Shown: positions 1-9,400 of the stretch, in pieces | Layout: every line of letters starts with the position of its first letter | Position numbering within the stretch: position 1 is the first letter of the stretch | Source: Candidatus Melainabacteria bacterium | GTDB taxonomy: Bacteria; Cyanobacteriota; Vampirovibrionia; Obscuribacterales; Obscuribacteraceae | NCBI GenBank assembly: GCA_016716405.1 | Contig: JADJWK010000003.1 | Location: 813,322-877,321 of the forward strand | Reading direction: 5' to 3' | Length of the DNA stretch: 64,000 bases | Program-made: the position numbers and the translations under genes | Notes under the pieces: model-generated | Told to the model about the DNA's origin: nothing | Seen by the model: the letters and a program-made list of their open reading frames with translations, nothing else | Database searches by the model: none

Positions 1-1399
1 TCGCCCCAGCCCGGTTAAAGGCTCTAAGGCACCATCACTCAGTCCGTTCGAAGTCAAAACGACACAACTCAGACCGTCGAAGCCGCTCAAAAGCGAAATC
101 GAGCTCCGGTCGAGCGGGACATCGATCAACCTCAGTGTCGAGAGTCCGGGATTGGCGCGTGCGATCGCGCGAATCAGATTGTCCACCCGAGACACGTCGA
201 TAACCCGCCCTCGACCGGCACCCTTCGGCAGCTTCACCACGACCTCTCTGACGCCGTCGATATCGCTCAAGCTCCGCTCGAGAACAGCTTCGCTGGTAGT
301 GGCAGAGCTTTCCACCGTAATTACGGCCCTGTCGCCGGAGCGCTCGATCCTGACTCGAGGAGCCGATGTACTCCCGGCGGAGGGGCCGGGCAGAAGGGCT
401 CGACCGGAGGAAAATACAAACCAGCCGGCGGTCGAAAAAGCGATCACAATCAATACGGCTGTCGCTGCCAGTGCCATTAATCTACCAGAATTAAGGACCG
501 ATCGGACCGAGACTTCAGCCAGAGGGCGTCTAGCCAGGAGCGTGACGGAGTCGTCGGACAGACGTCCCTCCACGAAAGGATAAAGCTCGCCCGCCATCGC
601 CATCGCGCTCTGGTATCTGTCCTCCGTAAGTTTGCTCATTGCCTTGCGGACTATAGCATCGAGGCACTCAGGAAGTCCACTTGCAAAATCGGCAGCGCTG
701 GGGATGGGCGCCGCCAGATGCATCATCAAAGTCTCTTGAGCAGTGGCACCGGCGTAGGGCTTCCTGCCCGTGAGACACTCGAAGAGCATGCAACCCAGGC
801 TATAGACATCGGATCGTTGATCGACAGGACCGGCGTTCGCCTGCTCCGGACTCATATAATAAGGAGTACCGAGAGCGGCACCAGTAGCGGTGAGCTCCTG
901 CTCGTCGCCCATGAGCTTGGCCAGACCGAAATCCAGGACACGAGCCTCACCGGTCTCATCGATGACGACGTTCGCCGGCCGATGTCGCGATGCAGAACGC
1001 CCGCCGAGTGAGCATGCTCGAGACCGAGAAGAACTTCCACCGCGTATTTGCAAGCCTCGACTGCCGGAAGGGGTCCCCTGGCAAGCAGCTCCTTCAATGT
1101 AGAGCCACCGACATATTGCATGACCAGGAAAGGCTGATTGCTCTGCCCGAATCCGAAATCGAGTATGGTGATCAGGTTCGGATGCTTGAGCTTGCTGGCT
1201 GCTTTTGCCTCACGCTGGAAACGAATCTGCGACTCCCTGCTATAACTTCCGCTGAGAAGCTTGATCTGGCGTCTCGATCCATATACGAATCGTGGGCCAG
1301 ATAGACATTGCCCATCGCCCCGGAGCCGAGCCGCACCAACTGCTCGTAGCGGGGCGGGATGTTGCTGGTCTCATCCGCGCGATCCTGGCTATTACCCAT
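1..1399 (-). pseudogene. Ser/Thr protein kinase with C-terminal TM and sensor region, frameshifted, cut by window edge
   Basis: Reading leftward from the ATG at 1399, the first frame gives the glycine-rich loop (LGSGAMGNVY). A net loss of one base near 1275, just before the VAIK lysine, moves the frame. The next frame runs IKLLSGSYSRESQ to LHRDI, where the K of HRDxKP is lost by a second net -1 change near 985. The third frame carries DFGLAK, an intact APE-region (SPEQ), then a TM helix near 430-480 and an extracytoplasmic part resembling leucine-rich repeats up to base 1. If both indels are consensus errors this is a normal bacterial Hanks-type kinase with a C-terminal sensor domain. If real it is dead, since both disrupted sites lie at catalytic lysine motifs. 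The C-terminus lies outside the window. Confidence 0.8.
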
Positions 1400-1783
1400 T
1401 GGAGCCTACCGTAAACGCTCTCTTTCCGACCTGACGATTCTATCACTCGACCATGAATATCTGCCCGGAATCCGGACAATGAGGAGCTATCTTCCGGGCG
1501 ATCTATCGAGTGCCGGAGCCGACATCGAGAAGTATCTCTCAGAAGCCCATGGTGGTATTGCGGAGACTTATCCAGCAAGTCTATTTCTTGTCCGAGGCAA
1601 ATCACTTAGCGAGATTAGCACTGCTTGACCGTTGCTGGTTCATTCTGTCAACACCTCCTGCCTGCAGGCGATTGGCGTAAGATCAAGTTCGGTTCTATCG
1701 CGCCTGGGAAGATGATTAAATTTCGCGAAATGCGATAATCCGACCTTGCACGCCTATCGCATTTTGCGATAGAATCGATTCGA
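1400..1783. other. Intergenic region with paralogue fragment and higBA operator
   Basis: This stretch has no complete gene. At 1479-1563 it carries an ~85-bp fragment, in coding frame, closely matching the C-terminus of the lipoprotein gene at 5575-5659 (both encode SAGADIEKYLSEAHGG or nearly so). The remainder holds the palindromic elements just before the toxin gene. Confidence 0.7.
1754..1772. promoter_or_regulatory. Probable HigA operator palindrome
   Basis: CTATCGCATTTTGCGATAG is a perfect 8+3+8 inverted repeat 11 bp before the toxin ATG. A related half-site (ATGCGATAA) and a TTTCGCGAAA palindrome lie at 1721-1738, suggesting two repressor sites. A TTGCAC about 17 bp before ATAGAA is a possible -35/-10 pair that the palindrome would overlap. 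Antitoxin autorepression is known for HigBA; its use here is inferred. Confidence 0.65.
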
Positions 1784-2077
1784 ATGAGTCTGAGGATGAT
1801 TATAGAAAACCGCAGAGCCATCGATAAATTCGTCGCCAAACATGCCAGTGCGAGAATCCCATTTGCCGAATGGGTCCAAGAGATTGAGGCAGCACGTTGG
1901 ACCAACCTGGTCGATTTGAAAATGACCTTCAACAGCGCTGACTATGTAAATGGCCTGATTGTCTTCAATGTTGGTGGCAATAATTTCAGAGTGCTGGCAG
2001 AGGTCGTCTATTGCGAGCAGACTGTTCGGATAGCAAGAATAGTCACACACGGCGACTATGATGGGTGGAAGCTATGA
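1784..2077 (+). CDS. higB: HigB-like mRNA interferase toxin
   Basis: A 97-residue protein with the layout of the HigB family (RelE superfamily). It has a basic helical N-terminus, the DLK-TF-SADYV segment, then FNVGGNNFRV and a C-terminal RIxTHxxYD motif (RIVTHGDYDGW). These toxins cleave mRNA on the ribosome. Its stop codon overlaps the antitoxin start (ATGA at 2074-2077), so the two are translationally coupled in the toxin-first order typical of HigBA. No strong Shine-Dalgarno is visible. Confidence 0.85.
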   Translation: MSLRMIIENRRAIDKFVAKHASARIPFAEWVQEIEAARWTNLVDLKMTFNSADYVNGLIVFNVGGNNFRVLAEVVYCEQTVRIARIVTHGDYDGWKL

Positions 2078-2481
2078 AAACAGTTCGTGCGAGCAAAGAG
2101 TATCTGGTCCTCATCAAGCGTTTTCCATTGCGCCCGATTCGCGATGAGGAAACGCTAGATATGGCTTCGGAGCTTTTCAGCGAGCTGGTAATGAAGGCAG
2201 AAAGCCGTACTCCTGACGAAAGTGATTATCTGAGCATTCTTGGTAAGTTGATTCGAGAATATGAAGAAGCGCACAAAGTGATCTCACCACCGATGACACC
2301 ACAGCGCGCGCTTGAATCGTTGATGGAAGATAATAGCCTCAGTCAGTCCGAGCTGGCACGACAATTGGAAGCCCCACAATCGGTAATATCCGAAATCCTG
2401 GCTGGAAAGCGCGGATTGAGCAAGAGGCTCGTAGTCAGGCTGGCCGACCGCTTCAAGGTCGCGCCGGAGATTTTCCTGTGA
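2074..2481 (+). CDS. higA: HigA-like antitoxin with XRE helix-turn-helix
   Basis: A 135-residue antitoxin. The N-terminal ~75 residues are the helical toxin-binding part of COG5499-type HigA; the C-terminal half is an XRE helix-turn-helix (LSQSELARQLEAPQSVISEI followed by the recognition and support helices). I chose ATG 2074, which overlaps the toxin stop as ATGA; an in-frame GTG at 2065 is an alternative. It should neutralise HigB and repress the operon through the palindrome at 1754-1772. Confidence 0.85.
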   Translation: MKTVRASKEYLVLIKRFPLRPIRDEETLDMASELFSELVMKAESRTPDESDYLSILGKLIREYEEAHKVISPPMTPQRALESLMEDNSLSQSELARQLEAPQSVISEILAGKRGLSKRLVVRLADRFKVAPEIFL

Positions 2482-2643
2482 ATCTAACGCCACAGCGAGG
2501 CGCATACTGTTCGATGAGACACGAAATGAGAATTGCTGTACCAACCTGACCAGCTCGTTTGAACATCAGGATTGGCATGGCAAAGGCATTAAGGGACAAT
2601 GTTAAATTACTGCCTGAGGCTAGAATCACGGAGTTGATCCCGG

Positions 2644-3183
2644 GTGAACTACGACGACGTTATCAAGAGATACGATGCCCGGGTCAGCGAGCTGGCGGCG
2701 AGATATGAGAGCGTCTCGTTCGAGGACGTGCATCCGGGTCTTCGCAAGCTGCTTGACGGTCTGCGATCAGGACCGGAGGAAGCCCGCAGCGCCCTGGACA
2801 TAGGAGCCGGCACAGGGCGCGACGCTGCCTGGCTGGCCAGGCACGGATTCGAGGTAGTGGCAGTAGAGCCTGCTCCGGAGTTTGTCGCCGCCGGACAGAG
2901 AATACACGGACAGGAGTCAATCCGCTGGGTGCGGGACAGCCTGCCGGACTTGAAGAGGACGCTTCGACTGGGCATGTCCTTCGATCTCGTTCTGGTAAGC
3001 GGAGTCTGGATGCATATCGCGCCTGAGGACCGCCCCCGGGTCTTCAGGAAGCTGGTATCACTCTTGAAGCCAGGCGGCTTCCTTTCGATCTCGCTCCGGA
3101 AAGGCCCCCATCATATCGCCGATTCGATCTATCCGGTCAGCAGCCTGGAGCTCGAAAAGCTCTCGATTCAGAGGGTCTGGTAG
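2644..3183 (+). CDS. Class I SAM-dependent methyltransferase, N-terminal part of an MTase-HNH fusion
   Basis: GTG start at 2644. The SAM-binding motif I is clear (LDIGAGTGRDAAWLA), followed by the acidic strand-2 residue (VVAVEPAPE) and a post-motif LVSGVWMHI; KPGG(F) ends the Rossmann fold. The frame breaks near 3160. One inserted base would join SLELEKL to DSEGLVVVSKDMTPD of the next open frame, giving one ~575-residue protein. The substrate is unknown; fusion to a nuclease suggests a nucleic-acid context, but this fold also methylates small molecules. Confidence 0.8.
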   Translation: MNYDDVIKRYDARVSELAARYESVSFEDVHPGLRKLLDGLRSGPEEARSALDIGAGTGRDAAWLARHGFEVVAVEPAPEFVAAGQRIHGQESIRWVRDSLPDLKRTLRLGMSFDLVLVSGVWMHIAPEDRPRVFRKLVSLLKPGGFLSISLRKGPHHIADSIYPVSSLELEKLSIQRVW

Positions 3184-3197
3184 TCGTTTCAAAAGAC

Positions 3198-4373
3198 ATG
3201 ACACCGGACCGCCTGAATCGGCCCGATGTAGCCTGGGAGACAGTGATTATGCGCCTGCCCAATGACGGCACCGGTGCGCTGCCGCTCTTGCGGCATATCA
3301 TCACCAGGGACAGGAAGTCGTCGACATACAAGCTAGCCCTTCTGAGGTGCATTCTCAGAATTGCGGACAGCGCCAGCGGGCTGGCGAGGTTCGATGATGA
3401 GCTCGTCTCCATACCTCTGGGTCTGGTGGCGCTCTACTGGATCAGGATGTTCAAGCCTCTTCTTGAAAGCGATATTCCGCAGAGTCCTGATAAACGCGGG
3501 CTCGGTTTCGTGAAAGAGCCCTTCAGAGAGCTCAAGGATGTTTCGGCATTCGAGCTCAAGGTCGGGGCAGTTTTTGCCGGTCCCGCAGCCGCCTCGATTC
3601 ATGGTGCCCTGAAGGACGCAGCCGGGACGATCCGGAGTATGCCGGCTAACTACATAACCTACCCGAACAGCTCCGAACAGATTTTCAAAGCCAGAGGCGG
3701 CGGCAGGAGGTCAACTCCACGAACCGGGCTCGAGATTGTCGACGATTATCTCCGGAGCTTTGGAGAGCTCCTGGTTCCGTTGCCGATCTGGAACGCGCTC
3801 AGCCGGTATTCGCACTGGATCGAGCCGTCACTGCTCTTCGAGTGGAGCGAGCTGATGCAAGGCTACGCTTGCGACCGGGGCAAGAGTGTCGATCTAGACA
3901 GCTTGATGAGCGCCCTGCGCTGGCAAGATGAGGAAAGGGACACTCAATTCGTCCGGTCGCTGGTGCACGAGTCGCTATCTAACGGAGATGATATTCGTTG
4001 TGTCTGGAGCGGTAAATCAATCCGGAATGAATTTGCCGTGGATCATTGCTTTCCGTTTTCGGCGTGGCCCTGCAACGACCTCTGGAATCTGATGCCTGCC
4101 AGTCCCAAGGTCAATCTTGAGAAGTCGGACCGGCTGGTGACTTCCGCCCGACTGAGCGAAGCAAGAGGACTGATCGAGACCTGGTGGCAGACCGGCTATT
4201 TTCGGGAGGCGCCGGTATCGTATGCGGAGCGATTCCGCAGGGAAGCTCTGGCGAGCCTGCCCTTGCTTGATGATAACGGTGTCTTTTTCGAGAGCATGTT
4301 CGAGGCGATGCAGCTCAAACGGCAGGCGATCAAGCTTAATCAAAATCTGCAGGACTGGGAGTCGCGCAAGTGA
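3198..4373 (+). CDS. HNH endonuclease part of the MTase-HNH fusion
   Basis: Continuation of the methyltransferase gene after a single-base frame change; the first nominal Met (3198) is probably internal. The C-terminal third holds an HNH motif: C-W-S-G-K, then DHCFPFSAW, NDLWNLMP and N-x-E-K-SDR (about 3997-4140). The DH and the N-L-x-P...N-xx-K elements are the expected metal-binding and structural residues. The ~250 residues before it match no family I recognise. The following ~90 bp to 4464 are non-coding. Confidence 0.75.
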   Translation: MTPDRLNRPDVAWETVIMRLPNDGTGALPLLRHIITRDRKSSTYKLALLRCILRIADSASGLARFDDELVSIPLGLVALYWIRMFKPLLESDIPQSPDKRGLGFVKEPFRELKDVSAFELKVGAVFAGPAAASIHGALKDAAGTIRSMPANYITYPNSSEQIFKARGGGRRSTPRTGLEIVDDYLRSFGELLVPLPIWNALSRYSHWIEPSLLFEWSELMQGYACDRGKSVDLDSLMSALRWQDEERDTQFVRSLVHESLSNGDDIRCVWSGKSIRNEFAVDHCFPFSAWPCNDLWNLMPASPKVNLEKSDRLVTSARLSEARGLIETWWQTGYFREAPVSYAERFRREALASLPLLDDNGVFFESMFEAMQLKRQAIKLNQNLQDWESRK

Positions 4374-4464
4374 ATGATCGAGACATCGAAACGCTATTGA
4401 AAACCGGCAGGTTGCCCACTCGAAGGCGTCCGGACTCCATGTAAAATTATGACGTAGATAGGAC

Positions 4465-5709
4465 TTGTTTACCTTGCCAAAAGCAATCTTATATTTCCTT
4501 ACCGCACTATCAGCGATCTTGATTCTCAAATCCTGCCAGCTGCCCCAGACGGGATCGGCCTCGGGCATAGGCAGGTTTGCCTCGATATCCAGAGAGCGTG
4601 TGCCGGGATCACCATGCAGGGAAGAAGACTCCGCCAGCGTCAAACGATTGCCGATGCATCCCCTGGGACCGACGGGAGGATGGGGAACGGCTGCAGAAAA
4701 CCTGGTGGACTATGAGAGCACCAGGGACCTGGAAAGCAATTATCTTACTTTATCGAACGGCTGCATATCGGGATTTGTTCGGTTCGAGCAGCCAGGATAC
4801 CTGAGAGCTCGCTCTTACGACGACTATTATGGCAGCGTGTACTGCGGCTGGTGCCACGAGAAGCTTCCTCTCAGACCGACGGAGAAGTTTGTTTATGTGC
4901 GTCTGGGTCTCTGCCATGTCGGTGATGGAGGTCTCGACCAGATCCACGAAGTTGCATGGTTCCCCGAAGGAAAGGAAGAAGGAATTATCATCTACTCCTC
5001 GGCCCATGCCACCGAAAATCCTGCTGTCACCGCAGCCGATCTCTACAGGAAAGACCTTCTGGGCAACGGTTATTATTTCAATGACCACCTGGCGGATCAA
5101 GCAATCGCGATCAGTCTGCGCAGGGGCGATTTCGAAAAAGCTGAGCGAATTCTCGGCGACAGCCGAGAGGTTCTGTCGGGAATGAAAGGGGCCATCTACG
5201 GAACAACAGGCAAAGCGATTCCGAAAGAGGAGATGTGGAGAGCAGAGCGGGCTATGATTCAGGCTTACGAGCTCGGTCTTGCCCTGAAGAATGATCGATT
5301 CGCCACTGTTCTTGCCGACATGAGAAAGACCCTGAACAATCCGGGCTACAATTATGACAATCATAACTGCGCAATCTATCGAAAGATGCTTCCGATATAC
5401 TCCTGGCTGGGAGCAAGGCTGAGCGGAGACAGCAAGGCAAGCATAGCCCCGGAGAGCCTCGAGCGAAGCGTAGTCGGACATGATCCGGTCGAGATTCACA
5501 AATTCATGACCGCACCTTCGCTGGACGAGCGCTTCATGAAGACTTCCATGGAGACCGGCTATTTCTGGGCAGCGATGAGAAGCTATCTTCTCGGCGATCT
5601 ATCAACTGCCGGAGCCGACATCGAGAAATATCTCTCAGAAGCCCATGGTGGCATAGGCGCTTTCGAGACAGCCGCCGCAGCCAGATTGAAGCAGATCCTG
5701 GAACTATGA
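4465..5709 (+). CDS. Predicted lipoprotein, function unknown
   Basis: A 414-residue protein from a TTG start. It has a hydrophobic signal segment and a cysteine in a lipobox-like context (LILKSC), so lipid attachment is likely but not certain. The mature part includes a Cys pair (YCGWCHEK) and a helical C-terminal half that looks like a TPR-type solenoid (FEKAERILGDSREVL; SYLLGDLSTAGADIEKYL). I recognise no family. Part of its C-terminus is duplicated at 1479-1563 beside the kinase gene, so a paralogue once lay there. Confidence 0.7.
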   Translation: MFTLPKAILYFLTALSAILILKSCQLPQTGSASGIGRFASISRERVPGSPCREEDSASVKRLPMHPLGPTGGWGTAAENLVDYESTRDLESNYLTLSNGCISGFVRFEQPGYLRARSYDDYYGSVYCGWCHEKLPLRPTEKFVYVRLGLCHVGDGGLDQIHEVAWFPEGKEEGIIIYSSAHATENPAVTAADLYRKDLLGNGYYFNDHLADQAIAISLRRGDFEKAERILGDSREVLSGMKGAIYGTTGKAIPKEEMWRAERAMIQAYELGLALKNDRFATVLADMRKTLNNPGYNYDNHNCAIYRKMLPIYSWLGARLSGDSKASIAPESLERSVVGHDPVEIHKFMTAPSLDERFMKTSMETGYFWAAMRSYLLGDLSTAGADIEKYLSEAHGGIGAFETAAAARLKQILEL

Positions 5710-6203
5710 CTCTCTGGTCAGCTTCCTGCGGGCTGTCGGAGTTTTACACGCTAACACCGCTAACGGTGCATCGATCTCTCTGGTGAGACGATGAGCTTCA
5801 TGCGATCAAGTGCTGTACATTAGACCAATGTAATAACCGTCGGCAAATCTCTTAACCCTTACAGGCTCTGGCTCGCCACCTTAACGACAGAGAGGCGTCT
5901 CGGACATCGAGAGATTTTTATAAAGTTGTCATTATTCAGGAATACGATGCCCTCTGTCGAAGCAGCAAGAGGGGAGGCATGCTTATGCCAAGAATATTCA
6001 CTGAAATTTCAGGCACTGCACTTAGAGGCGCTAACTGTCACGTGCTGTGCTGATCGAGAAACCGGTCTATCAATAGCTGAAACAGCTGTTTTTTTTATCA
6101 TCATTCTCTCGAGCATCGCAAACTCAAGAAGAATCCGCGGCGCTATCGAGATGCATGATGTGGCGGCAAACTCAACCAACCAGAGACATCGGGGTAAGAG
6201 ATT
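5710..6203. other. Intergenic region, no gene seen
   Basis: About 490 bp without a convincing gene. The open frames here lack family features and good ribosome binding sites. It probably holds the promoter of the HAD gene; a GGGGTAAGAG close to 6195 may serve as its weak ribosome binding site. Confidence 0.5.
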
Positions 6204-7196
6204 ATGTATAAAGAGAAATCCATGGTGAATGTTCAATTGCCGACCTTGCTCAACTTTGCCGTGCCTGAGATGGCTGTACCAGAATCGCCGTCATACAGAC
6301 TGGCAAAAGAGATCAACCAGAGAACGAAGCTGGTCGTTACCGATGTTGATGGCACACTCTCTTCTTTCTGGGACTATTTTGTTCCTTCCATAAGAGACAC
6401 GCTGCAGGAAATGAGCCGCCGATCGAAACTTCCCATATCCAGTCTGGCAGAGGATATCGGACGGGTAGTGGAGCGCCATGGAACTCACGAGTATCCATGG
6501 CTTCTGGAAGAGACAGAGTTCGCGAGAACGCACTACAGTGATGAGCCGGAGAAATTCATCGAAGAGTATGTCAAGCCGTTCTGGCAAGCTATGGATGAGA
6601 ACCGCAAAAGATATCTTCGACCCTTTCCCGGTGTCTTGCGTACCCTTGCCGAACTCAGAAAAAAAGGAATCAAGGTAGTGGCGCTCAGTGACGCGCCTGA
6701 GTATATGGCACGCATCAGAAATCAACAAATCTTCGATGGACTCATGGATGCAGTCTACGCCCTCCAGACCGAAGAACCCGAGCCGAGCAGCCCTATCAGA
6801 CCCATCACTCTTGCCTATGGCAGAAAGCGACTGCAAGAGCTGAGGGAGGCTACAGACAAACTCAAGACTCGTCTGGTTCCGCTGCCGAAAAATTACGAGA
6901 AGCCCAATCCCACTGGACTGGATAGGGTATTGAAAGATTTCGACGCTCTCCCCTACGAAACAATATTCATCGGGGATAGCCTCAAGAAAGACGGTCTGGT
7001 GGCGTCGACCAGGGGAATTCGGTTCATCTGGGCGCATTACGGAATTCACTTGCCGGCGGAGTATGATGAGATGGTGCACGATTCACTTAAACCGGCCGAG
7101 CTCGCTAACCGACAAACTATCCAATCCAGGCCGTCGCATATGCCGATAGTGAAAGCGATTATCGCTCGCTATGACGAACTCCTCAGTCATGTATGA
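6204..7196 (+). CDS. HAD-superfamily hydrolase
   Basis: A 330-residue protein with all four HAD motifs. Motif I is VVTDVDGTL (nucleophile Asp and second acidic Asp), motif II VVALSDAP (Ser for Thr), motif III a Lys in the KNYEKPNP region, and motif IV IFIGDSLKKD. A helical cap lies between motifs I and II. Most such proteins are phosphatases, and the organisation resembles phosphoglycolate phosphatase-like members, but the substrate cannot be read from sequence. A hairpin with an 8-bp stem follows at 7226-7255. Confidence 0.85.
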   Translation: MYKEKSMVNVQLPTLLNFAVPEMAVPESPSYRLAKEINQRTKLVVTDVDGTLSSFWDYFVPSIRDTLQEMSRRSKLPISSLAEDIGRVVERHGTHEYPWLLEETEFARTHYSDEPEKFIEEYVKPFWQAMDENRKRYLRPFPGVLRTLAELRKKGIKVVALSDAPEYMARIRNQQIFDGLMDAVYALQTEEPEPSSPIRPITLAYGRKRLQELREATDKLKTRLVPLPKNYEKPNPTGLDRVLKDFDALPYETIFIGDSLKKDGLVASTRGIRFIWAHYGIHLPAEYDEMVHDSLKPAELANRQTIQSRPSHMPIVKAIIARYDELLSHV

Positions 7197-7223
7197 CTGA
7201 GACCCCGTCAGAAAATAGAGGAT

Positions 7224-7260
7224 TCAGAAACGGCTTGCAGAATCGCGAGTCGTTTCTGCC
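7224..7260 (+). terminator. Hairpin after HAD gene, possible terminator
   Basis: CAGAAACG and CGTTTCTG form a perfect 8-bp stem about 30 bp after the HAD stop codon. There is no long T-run, so it may be a weak terminator or only a 3'-end stabilising hairpin. Confidence 0.35.
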
Positions 7261-7452
7261 TTACTCTCCACTGCCTTGGTCGACTCTTGAGGCAAGATCC
7301 CAAACCGGCTGCGCTTGCTGCCTCGACATGGACTCTGTTTGATCCACACACTCGAGATTTGGTAATTGCTCCCCGGAATGAGGCTGCAAGTGTTCATACC
7401 GTGGTCACCGGGAGCGAATAGAGTAGTGCTCATACACCAAGGAGGTACAGAC

Positions 7453-7992
7453 ATGAAGAGTCTCGAGAAAGCAATAGCCTTATCAATAGTGTCGGCGCTG
7501 AGCTGCGTTATCCTTCCCGGTCAGACAGCCCTGGCTGAATGCTCGGATAGCCATAAGAAAGCCGAGCAGACCAGCCAGCAACCTGCTGACATAGTGGACA
7601 CGGCCCAGTCGGCCGGCTCTTTCAACACACTGATAGCCGCCCTCGACAAAGCCGGGCTGGTTTCCACCCTGAAAGGCGATGGACCCTTTACCGTATTCGC
7701 GCCCAGCGACAGCGCGTTCGAGAAAATCCCCCCTGCGGACTTGAAAGCGCTCCTTGCAGACAAGGCGAAACTGACCAAAGTACTGACCTATCACGTGGTG
7801 CCCGGCAGCCTGAAAGCCGCCCAGGTGGTGAAACAATCCAAGGCTGAGACGGTAGAGGGCTCGCCTGTGCAGATCTCCGCAGGAGACGACGGCGTCTTCG
7901 TGGGAGGCGCACAGGTGACCAAAACCGACATACTGTGCAAAAACGGGGTAGTGCATGTGATCGATACCGTGATCATGCCACCGAACCTCTAG
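7453..7992 (+). CDS. Secreted fasciclin (FAS1) domain protein
   Basis: A 179-residue protein. ATG 7453 is chosen because AAGGAGG lies 8 bp before it. There is a Sec signal peptide (hydrophobic to LPGQTALA) and one FAS1 domain covering nearly all of the mature protein. Both conserved FAS1 segments are present: H1 (FTVFAPSDSAFEKI) and the YHVV with C-terminal VVHVIDTVIMPP (H2). FAS1 proteins act in adhesion or in cell-envelope interactions. It is a single-gene unit followed by a strong hairpin. Confidence 0.92.
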   Translation: MKSLEKAIALSIVSALSCVILPGQTALAECSDSHKKAEQTSQQPADIVDTAQSAGSFNTLIAALDKAGLVSTLKGDGPFTVFAPSDSAFEKIPPADLKALLADKAKLTKVLTYHVVPGSLKAAQVVKQSKAETVEGSPVQISAGDDGVFVGGAQVTKTDILCKNGVVHVIDTVIMPPNL

Positions 7993-8020
7993 AATTTCTG
8001 ACGCGGACGGAAAAAACAGG

Positions 8021-8613
8021 ATGGCACCGGGAGGGTGCTGGTACGGACCAGCCCTGCCGGTGCCGCCTGATTTAGATACACCTGACTCGAATACACCCGA
8101 CCTGGATACAATAGATTCGCTCACCCGAGCACGAACACCCTCTCCGAGAGAAAGCAGGATTCTTCCTTTGCGATGCTTTTACAGCGACCGATATGTGATT
8201 CCTCTCCCGGAAGGGCACCCGTTCCCCATAGAGAAATATCGGGAGACGAAAGAAGCGCTTCTTGCCAGAGGCATAATCGAAACCGTCTTCGACCCCGGTC
8301 TTGCTGACGAAGGAGATCTGGCTCTTGTCCATACGAGCGAATACATCAGGAGCGTCTTTGAAGGAGAGCTGAGCGCCGAGCAGCTGAGGAAGCTGGGCTT
8401 CCCGTGGTCGAAGGCGCTGGTGAATAAGCCGAAGCGCAGTGGCAGGGACGAGTATCAACTATGGGCGCCGCCATCGAGGAGCCTGACGGTCTGGGTATCA
8501 ACCTCGCCGGCGGAACGCACCACGCCTTTCCGGATGCCGGCTCAGGCTACTGCCTCTTCAATGATGTGGCGGTTGGCTCATTGCAAGGGGTTAGGCGGGG
8601 CTTCGGTCTATGA
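8021..8613 (+). pseudogene. Histone-deacetylase/acetoin-utilisation (AcuC) family remnant
   Basis: The first frame starts family-like at FYSDRYVIPLPEGHPFP (about 8165), through VHTSEYI to FPWSKALVN. It then shifts frame near 8440 and continues as IEEPDGLGINLAGGTHHAFPDAGSGYCLFND, the conserved core with the active-site His pair. The gene ends at 8613, directly against the convergent folE stop, with roughly the last third of the family (including the second metal Asp region) missing. It is therefore truncated as well as frameshifted. Short ATACACC-type tandem repeats precede it at 8075-8110. Confidence 0.75.
8022..8063 (+). terminator. Long hairpin after the fasciclin gene
   Basis: GGCACCGG at 8022 pairs with CCGGTGCC near 8056-8063, and CTGGT/ACCAG pair inside it, giving a long nearly symmetrical stem-loop 30 bp after the fasciclin stop. 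The nominal start of the HDAC-like frame (8021) lies in this hairpin, which argues against that start. Confidence 0.5.
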
Positions 8614-8615
8614 AG

Positions 8616-9275
8616 CTACTCTCTGAGGAGGGACAACACTTCTGCTCTGCTTTCCCTGTCTGTCCTGAGCTCGCCTTTGAATGCCGTTGTGACTGTTTTC
8701 GATCCCGGCTTCTTGATACCACGCATGGACATGCAGAAGTGCTCTGCCTCGACTAGCACCGCAATACCTCGAGGATCGATCGTCTCCTCGATCGCCCGTG
8801 CTATCTCCTCGGTCATCCTCTCCTGAACCTGAGGACGACGCGAAGTGAGCTCTACCACTCTGGCTAGCTTGGACAGTCCCGTGACCACGCCATCCCGGGG
8901 CAAATATGCTACGTTGGCGGTTCCGATAAATGGTACCAGATGATGTTCGCAAAGGCTGCTGAATCCGATTCCTTTTACGACCACCATTCCATCACTTCCT
9001 TCATCGAAAGTGCAGGTGATCTCGGAGGACGCATCCACACCACACCCGTAACAAAGCTCCTGGAACATCCGGGCGAATCGTGCAGGAGTCTCGCGCAGTC
9101 CCTCGCGGAAGACGTTCTCTCCGATAGCCTCGAGTATCAGGGCGGCTGCCTGGGTCAGCTTCGCCTGATCCACGTTGGACCCCAGGTCCCCTGCCAACTC
9201 ACTTCGCGTTTTTGTCGCTGACTGTTGTCTGTTCTTAATTCTGGACAGAGCGATATCCGATACTCGAGCTTCCAT
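8616..9275 (-). CDS. folE: GTP cyclohydrolase I (FolE)
   Basis: A 219-residue enzyme converting GTP to 7,8-dihydroneopterin triphosphate, the first step of tetrahydrofolate (and queuosine precursor) synthesis. Family signatures are complete: LCEHHLVPF (zinc Cys and catalytic His pair), GLSKLARVV, RPQVQERMT and HFCMSMRGI (second zinc Cys). The length is normal and the ATG at 9275 is a convincing start. It is cytosolic and a single gene here. Since the island encodes a QueC-like enzyme, a link through deazaguanine metabolism is conceivable but not shown. Confidence 0.96.
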   Translation of the reverse strand: MEARVSDIALSRIKNRQQSATKTRSELAGDLGSNVDQAKLTQAAALILEAIGENVFREGLRETPARFARMFQELCYGCGVDASSEITCTFDEGSDGMVVVKGIGFSSLCEHHLVPFIGTANVAYLPRDGVVTGLSKLARVVELTSRRPQVQERMTEEIARAIEETIDPRGIAVLVEAEHFCMSMRGIKKPGSKTVTTAFKGELRTDRESRAEVLSLLRE

Positions 9276-9400
9276 ATGCCAGTAACCTCATTATTCCGTC
9301 TGATTTTGATACTTTCACAATAGACCTCTAAGGTGAACATAGTGTGGTCAACTCAATGTCTTCCTCAAACTTTTGCTCAAGGAAGCACTTATTCAAAGTC

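Noticed and set aside
4750..5499. Long minus-strand frame of 249 codons
   Set aside because: Antisense to the lipoprotein gene, with shadow-like composition.
5926..6228. Open frame of 100 codons with a hydrophobic stretch
   Set aside because: TTG start without ribosome binding site, no family features, and it overlaps the start of the HAD gene.
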